A stretch of 64,000 nucleotides of DNA, taken from positions 432,001 through 496,000 of the forward strand of contig CAJNDS010000624.1 in assembly GCA_905221605.1 (NCBI GenBank), written 5' to 3'. The first letter of the stretch is position 1. Every line of letters starts with the position of its first letter. Below the pieces are notes generated by a model. That model searched no databases. It was not told the DNA's origin and was given only the letters and a program-made list of their open reading frames with translations. Below are positions 52,440 to 62,127 of the stretch, one piece after another. The position numbers and the translations under genes were made by a program. This stretch comes from Symbiodinium natans. Lineage: Eukaryota > Sar > Dinophyceae > Suessiales > Symbiodiniaceae.

Positions 52440-54620
52440 TTTGGGTTGAGGTCTTAAGTTACGCTGCTTCTGGAGAACAGCAGCATTCGGCAGACGAGAG
52501 ACTGGCCACCTTCTGGCATAAAAGGTCCGGTGGCCCATGTTTATTTACGGCTTGAACAGGACAAGGTCCACTACATGCGCCGAGACAGGCAGAAGCGATT
52601 CATGCTTCGGGAGGGTTTAGGGCTTAAGGGTTTCACCCTGCACCCTAAACTCTGAGTCCTTTAGGTACTGTAGGCTAAAGGGCATCTGATTGGCATCACA
52701 TGCTGCCTGCCAAGCGGCAGCCCCTGGCGTTTTGCAGGCGGTGCCGCCGGTCCTGTCCATTACCTATTTCAGCGGAGGCCCTGGCAATTGTGGTGCTCCG
52801 CGGGTCCCGTTGGCCCAATAAACTCCACGAGCGTTTCTGGGATTCTTAAGTAACATACAATCAAAACTTTACCTTTCGCACCGAGCTGCCGAAGGGGCGC
52901 TCCCTGGAGCTGTGTGAAACTCGCCATATTCACGTCGAGACCCAGGGTTTAGGAGTTGGGGTTTCGGGTAACCCTAAACCCTAAACCCTATACCCTAAAC
53001 CCTAAACGCCGGTTCGGACTTAACGTGGCCCTTCGGGAAGCCGGGACATTTCAGGGTGCCCGACTGGGTTTAAGCACGCTAGGGGAAAATATGAAATGTC
53101 CCAAAGGCAGACCCAGGATGAAAACCTCTAAGGGTAGTTACATGGTCCGTTAGTATGAGCCCTTCAAAGAGTACTCCTTATATGTACCACCCTATACAAA
53201 TTAAGGGCCGAAACATCAGAACCCTTTAAAGAGCCTAGGGTTTAAAGAGCCTAGGGACCATATCAAGGGCCCGTGAAGCTACCTTCAGAAAACCATGAAC
53301 CCCTGTTCCCGCAACCCTAAGCATCACCCACCTCACAATGCTGGTTCAACAGCTGCACGCTCGATGAACCCGCGTTCCATTATTTCCATTATGAGAATCT
53401 CATCTACGAGCTTCTGATGCAATTTTTCAAGAGCCTCTGTTGGGGGGCCGAATCCTATTCGTATTCCAAGGAATAATGTCTCAGAACACTTCGGTCTGGG
53501 TCCCCCGTGTCACTTGCCCTCTTTGTGAGGGCTTCATCAGAATGATTCACTGTCGTCGACACATTCAAGCCTTGCATCCGTCCCCATGTCTTCAGTCTCC
53601 AAAACCCTAAACCCTAAACCCTAAACTTCCTAAACTCCACGCCACAGCTCGGCGTCAAGTTGTGCAGGGGTCTTCAGGCTAAGAGTCACACCCAGTAGAG
53701 ACTTCGTGAAGGCACGTGGAATAACCCCTAAACCCTAAACCCTAAACCCTAAACCCTACCAGTTTTCGGCGAAACTGGGCTGGATTGCCTTCCCCAGCTT
53801 CAGGGCTTTAGGGTTTCACGTTTTGGGTATTGGGGTTTTGGGTTTTACGGTTTAGGGCTTGGGGCTTGGGGCTTCGGGCTTAGTTCGGGCTGAGGGCTTA
53901 GGGCTTAGGGCCTGGGGCTTAGGGCTTAGGGTTTCAGGGCCTGGGGCTTAGGGTTTCAGGGCTTTAGGGCTTTAGGGTTTGTTGACAAGGGGTTTCGTAT
54001 TAGGGCTTAGGGTTTCAGGGCTTTAGGGCTTTAGGGCTTTAGGGCTTCAGAGTTTCGTATTTCGTTGTTGATAGGGGCTTCCTTCGAAGTGGTTTTTTGG
54101 CTCGGTAGGGAGCTCTTGGCAAAGGTGGCCCCTAGGAACCTTTTTTGGGGCCCCGTGCCCCCCAGGGGTTTAGGGTTTAGGGTTTAGGGTTTAGGGTTTA
54201 GGGTTTGTGGTTTAGGGTTTAGGGTTTAGGGTTTAGGGTTTGGGGTTTAGGGTTTAGGGTTTAGGGTTTGGGGTTTAGGGTTTGGGGTTTGGGGTTTGTG
54301 GTTTAGGGCTTAGGGTTTAGGGTTTAGCGTCTAGGGTCTAGGGCCTAGAGCTAGAAAATGGTGGTCCCAGACCCTAATCCCCTCCAACCAAAAGCCCAAC
54401 GAACAACTGAAACCCAAACTACATAGGGTTGAAGAAAATGAGAGTAATATAGACCCCCACGTAGTAGGATGCCACCTGAATCAGGTACCCCGAAAATTCG
54501 GAAACCCGCCCCCTATACTGCTCCCCCGTGATTCCATGATTCAGGTTAGGGATAATTAAGCCTGATTGAGGTTATTTAAAGTGGGGAACCTAGGGGGGGT
54601 AGTATAGAGGGGGGGTAGTA
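52440..54620. other. Mostly non-coding stretch
   Basis: Short heptamer arrays at 52,970-53,008, 53,600-53,630, 53,726-53,757 and 54,168-54,340, GCTTAGG-rich variants at 53,850-54,040, and a duplicated AAAGAGCCTAGGG block near 53,226-53,255. A minus-strand mini-island at 52,871-52,912 lies between CACACAG and GTAAAG, good splice sites, but is too short to name. A partial family C element starts near 54,430. Confidence 0.4.
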
Positions 54621-54629
54621 GGGAAACCC

Positions 54630-54718
54630 ATGCAAACCGGGCTCGTGGCCGCCACAAGGACGGCATCCAGCTCCACCCCGGTGTCCTCCTCAACGCACAG
54701 GTCCTGTGGGCTGTTGGA
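54630..54718 (-). CDS. Exon-like island, unknown protein
   Basis: Minus strand. CACAG acceptor, then DLCVEEDTGVELDAVLVAAT. Clearly protein-like, with no partner confirmed. Confidence 0.45.
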
Positions 54719-54841
54719 GGTTGTTTTTTTGGTTTGGGGTTTCGGGTTTAGGGTTTGGCTTAGGGGTTTAGGGTTAGGGTTTTAAGCTTTAAGTTCAGGC
54801 TCTCGGGTTTCAGGGGCTTAGGGTTCAGGCACTGAAGCTAT

Positions 54842-54958
54842 GGGGGTTGCCAGAAATAAGGGGACCCCAATATAGACCCCCAAATAGTAGGATATAGGAT
54901 TCCCTTATAAACAGGACCCCCTAAACCCCAAACCCGAAACCCCAATGTCGTAAACCCC
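54842..54958. mobile_element. Foldback element, family C, with CCCTAAA-type units near one end
   Basis: Shares GGGGACCCCAATATAGACCC and CAGGACC with the copy at 56,225. At the position where that copy has GGTACCCCTGAC, this one has CCCTAAACCCCAAACCCGAAA, then AATGTCGTAAACCCC. Confidence 0.6.
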
Positions 54959-55427
54959 AAAAAAAACCGGAACTGGGCTCAGCCATGGGTGGGTGGCCGA
55001 AGACAGCCCTGAGACAGGGCTGGGCTGCGCGCAGGGTTTCGGGTTTTATTAGGATTTAGGGATTGGGATATAGGTGGCACCCTAACCCTTAAACCCTAAA
55101 CCCTAAACCCTAAACCCGAAAAGGTGATGGTTTGGGCAGCTGTGTGTGATAGACCCCTGCCTGCGCAAAGAAGATGCTCGAAGCCCCAAACCCTAAACCC
55201 CTAAACCCTAACCCCTAAACCCTAAGCCCTAAGCCCTAAGCCCTAAACCCCAAACCCTAACCCCTAAACCCTGAACCCCAAACCCAAAAAGCAAAACCCT
55301 AACCACCCCCACACCCCCAAAACCTTAAATCCCAAACCCTAGCCCTAAACCCTAAACCCTAAACCCTAAACCCTAGACCCTAAACCCTAGCCAACCCTCA
55401 AACCCCCAAACCTCAAATCCCAAACCA

Positions 55428-55492
55428 CGCCGGGCCGCAGCACATCGCAGCGGGCCAGGGCTCGTGAGTTTGTGCAAGGCCTGCTGCACCTC
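55428..55492 (-). CDS. Exon-like island, unknown protein
   Basis: Minus strand. CTGAG acceptor-like site, then VQQALHKLTSPGPLRCAAAR. Flanked by arrays at 55,320-55,395 and 55,495-55,595. Product unknown. Confidence 0.4.
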
Positions 55493-56224
55493 AGGGTTTG
55501 GGGTTTAGGGTTTGGGGTTTAGGGTTTAGGGTTTAGGGTTTAGGGTTTAGGGGTTAGGGGTTTAGGGGTTAGGGGTTTAGGGGTTTAGGGGTTTAGGAAT
55601 TGTCGGAGTTCGGGTAGCCATGAAGTGTTCCTCCGCAGCCAGATCCTAAACCGATGCAACTCAAGTCGAGGCCCCTGCCATCTCGATCGATGCCTGTCGG
55701 GCATGGGCAGGCAATACAGTGCAGAGCTTCGACTTTCGGGCAACTAAGGGGAAGGGGTCTGGACTCTAGATGTTGAAACCAACGTCGGGGCAATGGCGTA
55801 CTGACAGCTTCTGATCTTCCGAACCGACCTCTTGTACTGAGAATCGAACCCAGTTCGGGCTTAGGATACTTATAGTGACAGTGTGCCTTCTCCAGACGAC
55901 CAATACACGCTCAGTTGAGTGCTCGAAATCCGACCACCACCTTTCTGCGCCCACGCCTGGGCATCTGTGCAGTGGACGAAGATGCCGCCACGGGCTTCCC
56001 ACTCCAAACCTGGGCCCCAGGTTTGTGGCACTATGAGATCTCGGCAGCCCGCAAGCATGCGTTGTCACCTCAACCTGACAGTGAAAGGCCCTTTGCCCCA
56101 AACCCTACACCCCAAACCCTAAACCCTAAACCCTAAACCTCATGAGAAGGCACCCCAGTTCGCACGTGGTCCTTCGTTCCTAGACGACGTCGCCACCTCC
56201 TGAAAGCGCATGCAGCATAAAATA

Positions 56225-56329
56225 TGGGGGGTTTACGATACCAAGGGACCCCGAATATAGACTCCCAAACAGTAGGATCCCCTTATAACAAGGACCTCAA
56301 CAAGGTACCCCTGACATCGTAAACCCCCA
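56225..56329. mobile_element. Foldback element, family C, array-free reference copy
   Basis: Ends GGGGGTTTACGATA and ATCGTAAACCCCC. 105 bp, no ORF. It lacks the telomere-type array present at 32,247-32,403 in its homologue. Confidence 0.75.
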
Positions 56330-56344
56330 GATGAACTGAACGGG

Positions 56345-56445
56345 TGGAGGCCCAACTGCCACCTGCTCCGATTCTTCGATATCTTGTCACTGATCTCACT
56401 CGCTTTCATTGCTGCGCTCCGCACTGTTGACGCAGACAGAGGCCA
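56345..56445 (-). CDS. Exon-like island, unknown protein
   Basis: Minus-strand open run with SAAMKASEISDKISKNRSRW. Not recognised. It may continue the gene of the next entry. Confidence 0.3.
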
Positions 56446-56770
56446 TCCCCGAAAGAAACCCTAGACTAGACCTCAAGTCCTCAAACCCCTACCCTAAACC
56501 CTGAACCCTAAAGCCTAAACCCTTAACCCTAACACCTTAAAAACCTAAACCCTAAACCCCAATCAGCCCTCTGCATCCTCAACTTCACCTGACTGGATCG
56601 GAGACTGCAGGTGACCTCTAAACCCTGATTGCTGATCTCCTTCTCTTGAACTCTACTTGGAGCTTCAGGGTACTTATGACCCTAATTATACTGCACTTGC
56701 ATGAACGTCCAAGTATAGGCCAGGGCTAAACCAGTTGGGCGCCTAAAGAGGGCGAGTTTTTTTGGCAGGC

Positions 56771-57500
56771 CTGAGGCAGTGCTACAAAGTAAGCCTTCTT
56801 CCCCTCTAGCTGCACAGTTGCAGGTTGCGATGTTCCCCCTTATACTGACAGTCGTTTATAGGGATTATAACTGGGGGGGGGTACTTTAAGGTACTAAAAG
56901 ACCCTATCAAGGAGCTGTTGGCACTTGGAGGCTCAGGGCACTTCTAACGCCAAAGATAACTGTACTTATAAGCCCCCTAAGTCCCCGAAGTAGGTTAGAA
57001 GTAGATTTATAAACCCTAAACCCTAAACCCTAAACCCTAAACCCTAAACCCTAAACCCTAAACCCTAAACCCTAAACCCTAAACCCTAAACTAAGTACCC
57101 ATGAAGCTCCAAGTGTAAGGGGGAACATCCCAACAGTTCTCGGGCTGCTGGCGATACTCGGCCCGGTCGTCCACCAGGATTGCACCGGGATGGCTGAAGA
57201 GATGCTGGCGCAGGGCTGCCGCGGGCTTCTTGAGACCGGGTTTAGGGTTTAGGGTTTAGGGTTTCGGGTTTAGGGTTTAGAGTTTAGGGCATGTTGGGTT
57301 GTTGCCCCCTTAGACTAACAGCCCTTGATAGGGAATATTAATAGGGTGTACTAGAATCCCATTTAAGGAACAGGGTGTCTTATAGTCCCTTTTATGGAGC
57401 TGTTCGTGTAGGGGGGGGGGGGGGGAACATCCCAGAAAGACTCTTCCACAAGCTCTGGAGGGCTCGTGCGGAAGCTGTTTGGGATGAAGACCCAGGCTCC
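56771..57500 (-). CDS. Three-exon part of an unknown gene with a HAD-like motif
   Basis: Minus-strand exons 57429-57500 (GAWVFIPNSFRTSPPELVEE..), 57127-57228 (ALRQHLFSHPGAILVDDRAE..) and 56771-56809 (LEGKKAYFVALPQ). They are 24, 34 and 13 codons, all in phase 0. ILVDDR resembles HAD motif IV, but no other HAD motif is assigned. Both donors are GGGAT|GTTCCCCC, where GATGTTCCCCC is the end of a family A foldback element. Upstream minus-strand islands that may belong to the same gene: 58146-58220 (LLHELKVNSQSRFLLGLE), about 57,965-58,012 (VLVVDASDKAECQL) and 57,795-57,855. Their phases were not resolved. Confidence 0.5.
56829..57131. mobile_element. Family A foldback forming nearly a whole intron, with nested family D and CCCTAAA array
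   Basis: Ends CGATGTTCCCCCTTATACTG and TAAGGGGGAACATCCC. Near the right arm a family D element (56,922-57,115, ends CACTTGGAG/CTCCAAGTG) is inserted. That element contains about twelve CCCTAAA units (57,010-57,090). The intron 56,810-57,126 is almost coextensive with this composite. Confidence 0.65.
57296..57433. mobile_element. Family A foldback copy at an intron start
   Basis: Ends GGGTTGTTGCCCCCTTAGAC and GGGGGAACATCCC, arms AACAGCCCTTGATAGGGA / GGAGCTGTT. Its upper end overlaps the last bases of the exon at 57429-57500, so the intron's GT lies inside its terminal repeat. The rest of the intron is TTTAGGG units (57,240-57,285). Confidence 0.7.
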
Positions 57501-57556
57501 CTGGGGGCGAGTCGAACCACAAGGGTTTAGGGTTTAGGGCTAGGGTTTAGGGCTGA

Positions 57557-57658
57557 GGGATTATAAATCTACTTCTAACCTAGTTAGGGGACTTAGGGGG
57601 CTTCTAAGTCTTTAAGTACAGCTATAATTGGGGTTATGAGTACCCTGAACCTCCAAGC
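57557..57658. mobile_element. Family D foldback relative
   Basis: The complement begins CTTGGAGGTTCAGGGTACTC and runs to GTAGATTTATAA, matching the D copy at 56,922. In both copies heptamer-type units follow that point. Confidence 0.55.
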
Positions 57659-58063
57659 AGCCATGAGGGCGCGGCGTTTCGCATAATGGGTAGTTCTCTA
57701 GATTTTTGGACCCCCCCCTTCTGTGGATCCTTATACACAAGGGTTCCGTACTATGTATAGGATCCCTCAAAAAGGGGAGGCCTAGCTATATGAAGCATGG
57801 CAGGTTCGGGGTGCTTCTTCGCGAAGTTCCAGATCCTGCGTAAGACACCGAATCCGGGCCGGCAAGCCCTTAAACGCTAAAGCCGCCCAAGCCCTTGCGA
57901 AAGACTAAACACAACAACCGCCCAAAAGCCAACCAACACAAAACCCAAAACATCTACCCCCAAGCTGGCATTCGGCCTTGTCACTGGCATCCACGACGAG
58001 AACCTGTACATCTGTGTAGGGTTTAGGACTTCGAGCTCCGCTTCCGTGATTCGGGTTTGGGGG

Positions 58064-58134
58064 TTTAGGGTTTAGGGTTTAGGGTTTAGGGTTTAGGGTT
58101 TAGGGTTTAGGGTTTAGGGTTTAGGGTTTAGGGT
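58064..58134. repeat. TTTAGGG array
   Basis: About ten perfect units next to the island at 58146-58220. Confidence 0.95.
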
Positions 58135-58233
58135 GATTAAACCCCTCCTCGAGCCCCAAGAGGAACCTGGACTGAGAGTTCACCTTCAACTCATGGAGCA
58201 GCTGCAAGGTAACATCCTGAACCCCCTAGACTT

Positions 58234-58370
58234 GGGATGTCCCCTGATATTAACAGTTTAGGGCTTAGGGTTTAGGGTTTAGGGTTTAAGGTTTAGGGTT
58301 TAGGGTTTAGGGTTAGAGTACCCCCTATTGTAATCCCTATTGGGGACTGTTGTATAAGGTGGAACATCCC
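58234..58370. mobile_element. Family A foldback with internal TTTAGGG array
   Basis: Ends GGGATGTCCCCTGATATTAA and TATAAGGTGGAACATCCC. Between AACAGT and AGAGTACCCCCTATT the copy has about eight heptamer units (58,258-58,318) in place of the 15 or so bases seen in the array-free copy at 48,957. Confidence 0.7.
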
Positions 58371-58544
58371 AACCCTAGACCAAAACCCGCTGGTCGAACT
58401 CCTAATCCCTTACACCCGAATCCCTAAACTTCATCCCCAACCCCCAACCCCCTAAGCCCTAAGCCCGAAACGCCAAACCCGAATACTCATACTCATCCTT
58501 GGAGTAGCTTTAATGGTACTCATGTGTTAATGTATGAAGAACAT

Positions 58545-58690
58545 CGAAAAAAAACAAATAAAATAAATAAATAAAAAAAAAGATAATAAGAATAATAATA
58601 ATAATCACAATAACAATAACAATAACAATAACAATAACAATAACAATAACAATAATAATAATAATCATAATACTAATAATAAAACAATCT
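58545..58690. repeat. AT-rich simple repeats, mainly (ATAACA)n
   Basis: (AAAT)n and (AATA)n tracts flank about eight ATAACA units (58,609-58,656). The Ile/Val frame on the minus strand is a repeat product. Confidence 0.9.
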
Positions 58691-58699
58691 TGGCACAGA

Positions 58700-61060
58700 G
58701 CCCGGGCAAAAACCGCCGACGCCCAGGGGTCCCGGCGCGCTCCGCTGGAACCTTGAGGTTCCTCGGCGTTCTTCTTGTATTGTGCTTTACTCATTTCTTT
58801 CTTTGTTTTCTTGTATTTTCTTTCTTTATTGTACTTTATTCATTCCTTTCTTTTCTTGTTTTCTATTCTTGGGGGGGGGGGGAATGGGTTTAGGGTTTAA
58901 GAGCTAAGGGTTTAGGGTTCATTTCTTTCTCTTTGTTTTATTTGAGGGGGGTGGGGGAGGGGAGGGGACATCGGTTTAGGGTTTTGGGGTTCAGGTTTAG
59001 GGTTTGGGGTTGACGCGGACTTTGACAGCCAATCCGATCCATGTAAGCGAAACCGCTGATGCTGTCATCCGCACATGAGGTCCATCTCTCAAGCGTGTGG
59101 AGGACGCCAAGAAGCATAGCACATGTGATGAATCATCACTCCAGTTTGGAGATGAGGGTTGAAGGCTTAGGGCTTAGGGTGTCGGGTTTAGGGTTATGGT
59201 TTAGGGCTTAGGGTTTAGGGTTTAGGGTTTCAGGGTTTAGGGTTTAGGGTTTAGGGTTTAGGGTTCGTGGGGATTGGCGTTTTCGGGCTGGAGAAGAGTT
59301 AGGGGCTTGAGAGGCTTTAGGTTTCAGGCTTCAGGGGCTCCGGCCGCTTCTGCGCTTTAGGCCTTAGGGGCGTTTAGGGATTAGGCTGCGGGGGAGTTAG
59401 GGTTCTTGGGCTCAGGAATTTAGGGATTCCGGCGCCTCAGAATTCTTGCGTTTAGGGGTTTGCCACACATGCCAAACCCTTGATCGATACAAACCCTTGA
59501 ACCCTAAACCCTCAACCCTGAACCCTAAACCCTTGTAAAAACATAAACCCTAAACCCCAAACCCCACACCCGTCTAAACCTTAAACCCTTCCAAAGCTTA
59601 AACCCTAAACCCTAAGCCCTAAACCCTAAACCGTAAACCGTAAACCGACCCCCAACGTCCGGCCGCGCCACTTCTCGCACCAACGCACCTTCTGGGGTCC
59701 GGCCTCTCGCACATGGCAGGTGCGCGAAATCATGGTCACTTCTGTGGATGCTTGGGTTTGGGTTTAGGGTTTGGGGTTTAGGGTTTAGGGTTTGGGGTTC
59801 AGGGTTTAGGGTCTAGGGTCTAGGGTTTAGGGTTTAGGGTTTAGGGTTTAGGGTTAGGGCTTAGGGTTTAGGGTTTATAAAAACTTAAAGGGCGCCCAAA
59901 AAGGGCCCATCGTGTAGATAGCCGACCACGTGTTGAGGAGTATGGGATCCGAAAGGGATAAAGTTTCGGGTTTCGGGCTCCGATGGGCATTTCGACCCCA
60001 TAGCAGCACTGGGGTAACTCCCTCAACCCCCTCAACTCCCTCAGCTCTCTCAGCTCCCTCAGCTCCCTCAGCTCCCTTGGCTCCCCCAGCTCCCCCAGCT
60101 CCCTCAGCTCGCTCCCTAAACCCCAAACCCCAAACCCTAATCCCCAAACCCTCAGCCCCAACCTTAAACCCGCCCGAACCCCAAACCGCCAAACTCCGTA
60201 CCCTACCCCCCAAACCTTAAACCCTCAACCCTAAACCCTAAACCCTAAACACATCTACTCGGGGCACGGCCCAATCCCCAGATGGGGAGCCAGTGAGGAT
60301 GGCTGGGGAAAAGGGCTCCAGGAACTTCCTGCAAGGGTTTCAGGGTTTAGGGTTTCGGTTTAGGGTGTAGGGTGTAGAGTTCAGGGTTTAGGGTTTAGGA
60401 TTTAGGGTTTAGGGTTTAGGGTGTGGGGTTTAGCGTTTAGGCTTTTGGGTTTAGGGTTAGGGTAATCCTCAACTGCAGAACCCTACACCCTCACCCCCCT
60501 CCCCTAGAAGTAGCCCCCCTCCCAGGACAAGAAACAAAGGCCTGAACTATACAACTATACTAGGGGCTCTTGTTTCTTTGCTTTTTGTTTGTTTTGGGGG
60601 AGTTTGGGAGTAGCCCTTAAAACCCCCTGAAACCCTGGAACCCTTTCAACAGGGAGAAACCCTAAACCCTAAACCCTAACCCTAAACCCTAAACCCTAAA
60701 CACTAAACCCTAAACCCTAAACCCTTTCAAAAGGGGAGTCCAGAGCTCTGCGCCGCCATGCATCCAATCCAGGCGGGCCTGAGTGGTGGAGTCTTTGGGA
60801 GTTGTTCTCGGATGTAATATAGGGGCTTTAATGATTAGCATAGGGGTCATTAGAGTATATTTATAAAAGGACCATAAGGTCGTGGAGTCTTTGGGAGTTG
60901 TTCTCGGATGCAGAGGGTTTGTTTTGGGGTTTGGGGTTTCGGGTCTGGGGGATTCAGGTTTAGGGTTTAGGGTTCGGGGTTGAGGGGTTAGAGTTAAGGG
61001 TTGTGGCGTGGGGGTGGAGGGAAATCGAGGGTTCAGCGTGAGCTCAGTAGACACCTACAC
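58700..61060. other. Heptamer-rich stretch with exon-like islands
   Basis: Minus-strand open islands: 59,040-59,150 (RLRDGPHVRMTASAVSLTWI), 59,655-59,745 (VTMISRTCHVREAGPQKVRW, with a possible GTGCGT donor) and 60,248-60,335 (KFLEPFSPAILTGSPSGDWA, after CTTGCAG). All sit between heptamer arrays (59,170-59,265, 59,500-59,640, 59,756-59,878, 60,220-60,250, 60,345-60,455). A CTCAGCTCC minisatellite is at 60,030-60,110, a family B-like fragment is at 60,813, and the block GTCGTGGAGTCTTTGGGAG is partly duplicated at 60,785-60,910. Confidence 0.4.
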
Positions 61061-61069
61061 ACCTACAAA

Positions 61070-61200
61070 CCCTACCCCGGCCCCGGAGTTGCGAAGCCCA
61101 TGGGGCACTGGCGAAGAACTCTTCCGTGCGTGGCGGCGCTAGGCATCGCCACATCCTGGCGATCGATGATAGGGATGCGATTCCGGCTCTTCAGGTTTCA
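61070..61200 (-). CDS. Exon-like island, unknown protein
   Basis: Minus-strand open run including RIPIIDRQDVAMPSAATHGR then VLRQCPMGFATPGP. Strongly protein-like, with no partner identified. It may be an upstream exon of the gene whose islands lie below. Confidence 0.4.
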
Positions 61201-61249
61201 AGCGCTTGCTCCAACACCACCTGAGGGTTCGCGGAGCCTCAAGAGCCTA

Positions 61250-61920
61250 TGAAAGACAGCTCCAGTCATGCGAAGCAAGTCACAATCAATCTCGAGCGTT
61301 GAACCCCTCAACCTCAGCCCCCCATGCTCCAAACACCCAGTTCTAAACAAAGCGAAAAGCCCTGAAGCACGGGGGGGCGCACTTGCGCCGTCTGGAAAAC
61401 CTCAGGCGGGGGCCGTTCTCAAAGCAAAGGGGTTGGGGTGTAGGGTTTAGGGTTCAGGGTTCAGGGTTTAGGGTTTAGGGTCTAGTGCGTAGGGTGCTTT
61501 GGTTTGTTGGATGACGGACTCAGGGAAAGGAAGGGTTTAGAGACCCTCGTACCTTTTCAACCTAAGCCTAGGACCAGTCGGTTTTGTTTCAGGTTTGGGG
61601 CAATGGGGGCTTGAACAACTAGCCTGTAACTCTGGCAATCCTCACTGAACCTCATCACCTTGAGATCGACGTCCCACAACATCCCCCCTCAACACAAACG
61701 CATAACCCGAAACCCTAGACCCCAAAATGTTAGGGTTCAGGCTTCTGGCTCCATCGAAGTCCAAAACCCAAAGAACACTCCAAAGACATGCTGACAAAAC
61801 CCTCAAAAGCTGGAAACCCCCTGAAGCCCTAGACCTCCAAGGCCCTAAACAGGTGGAGTTTTTTTTTGGGTCTTTTTTTTTTTGCCTTTTTTTTTTTTTG
61901 GTCGGTTTTCTTGGTTTTCT
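61250..61920. other. Non-coding spacer
   Basis: No gene recognised. Heptamer remnants at 61,435-61,485 and T-rich runs at 61,860-61,900. Confidence 0.4.
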
Positions 61921-62120
61921 CTAGGAAAAACCCTACTTTCCTTACATTTTGGACGGATTTCCTGTCATTTCCCTTAGGTTTTCGTTGGTTTTTCATAGGG
62001 AAAAAACCTATTTTTTTTACATTTTGGACGGATTTCCTGTAATTTCCCTTAGGTTTTCCTTGGTTTTTGCTAGGGGGCAAACCCTATTTTCCTTACATTT
62101 TGGACAGATATCCTGTCATT
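61921..62120. repeat. Three copies of a 75-bp repeat
   Basis: ACATTTTGGACGGATTTCCT recurs at 61,944, 62,019 and 62,095 (last copy slightly changed), each preceded by a GGTTTTT...AGGG...AAACCCTA block. A further diverged copy lies inside the satellite at about 62,467-62,600. Confidence 0.9.
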
Positions 62121-62127
62121 TCCTTCG

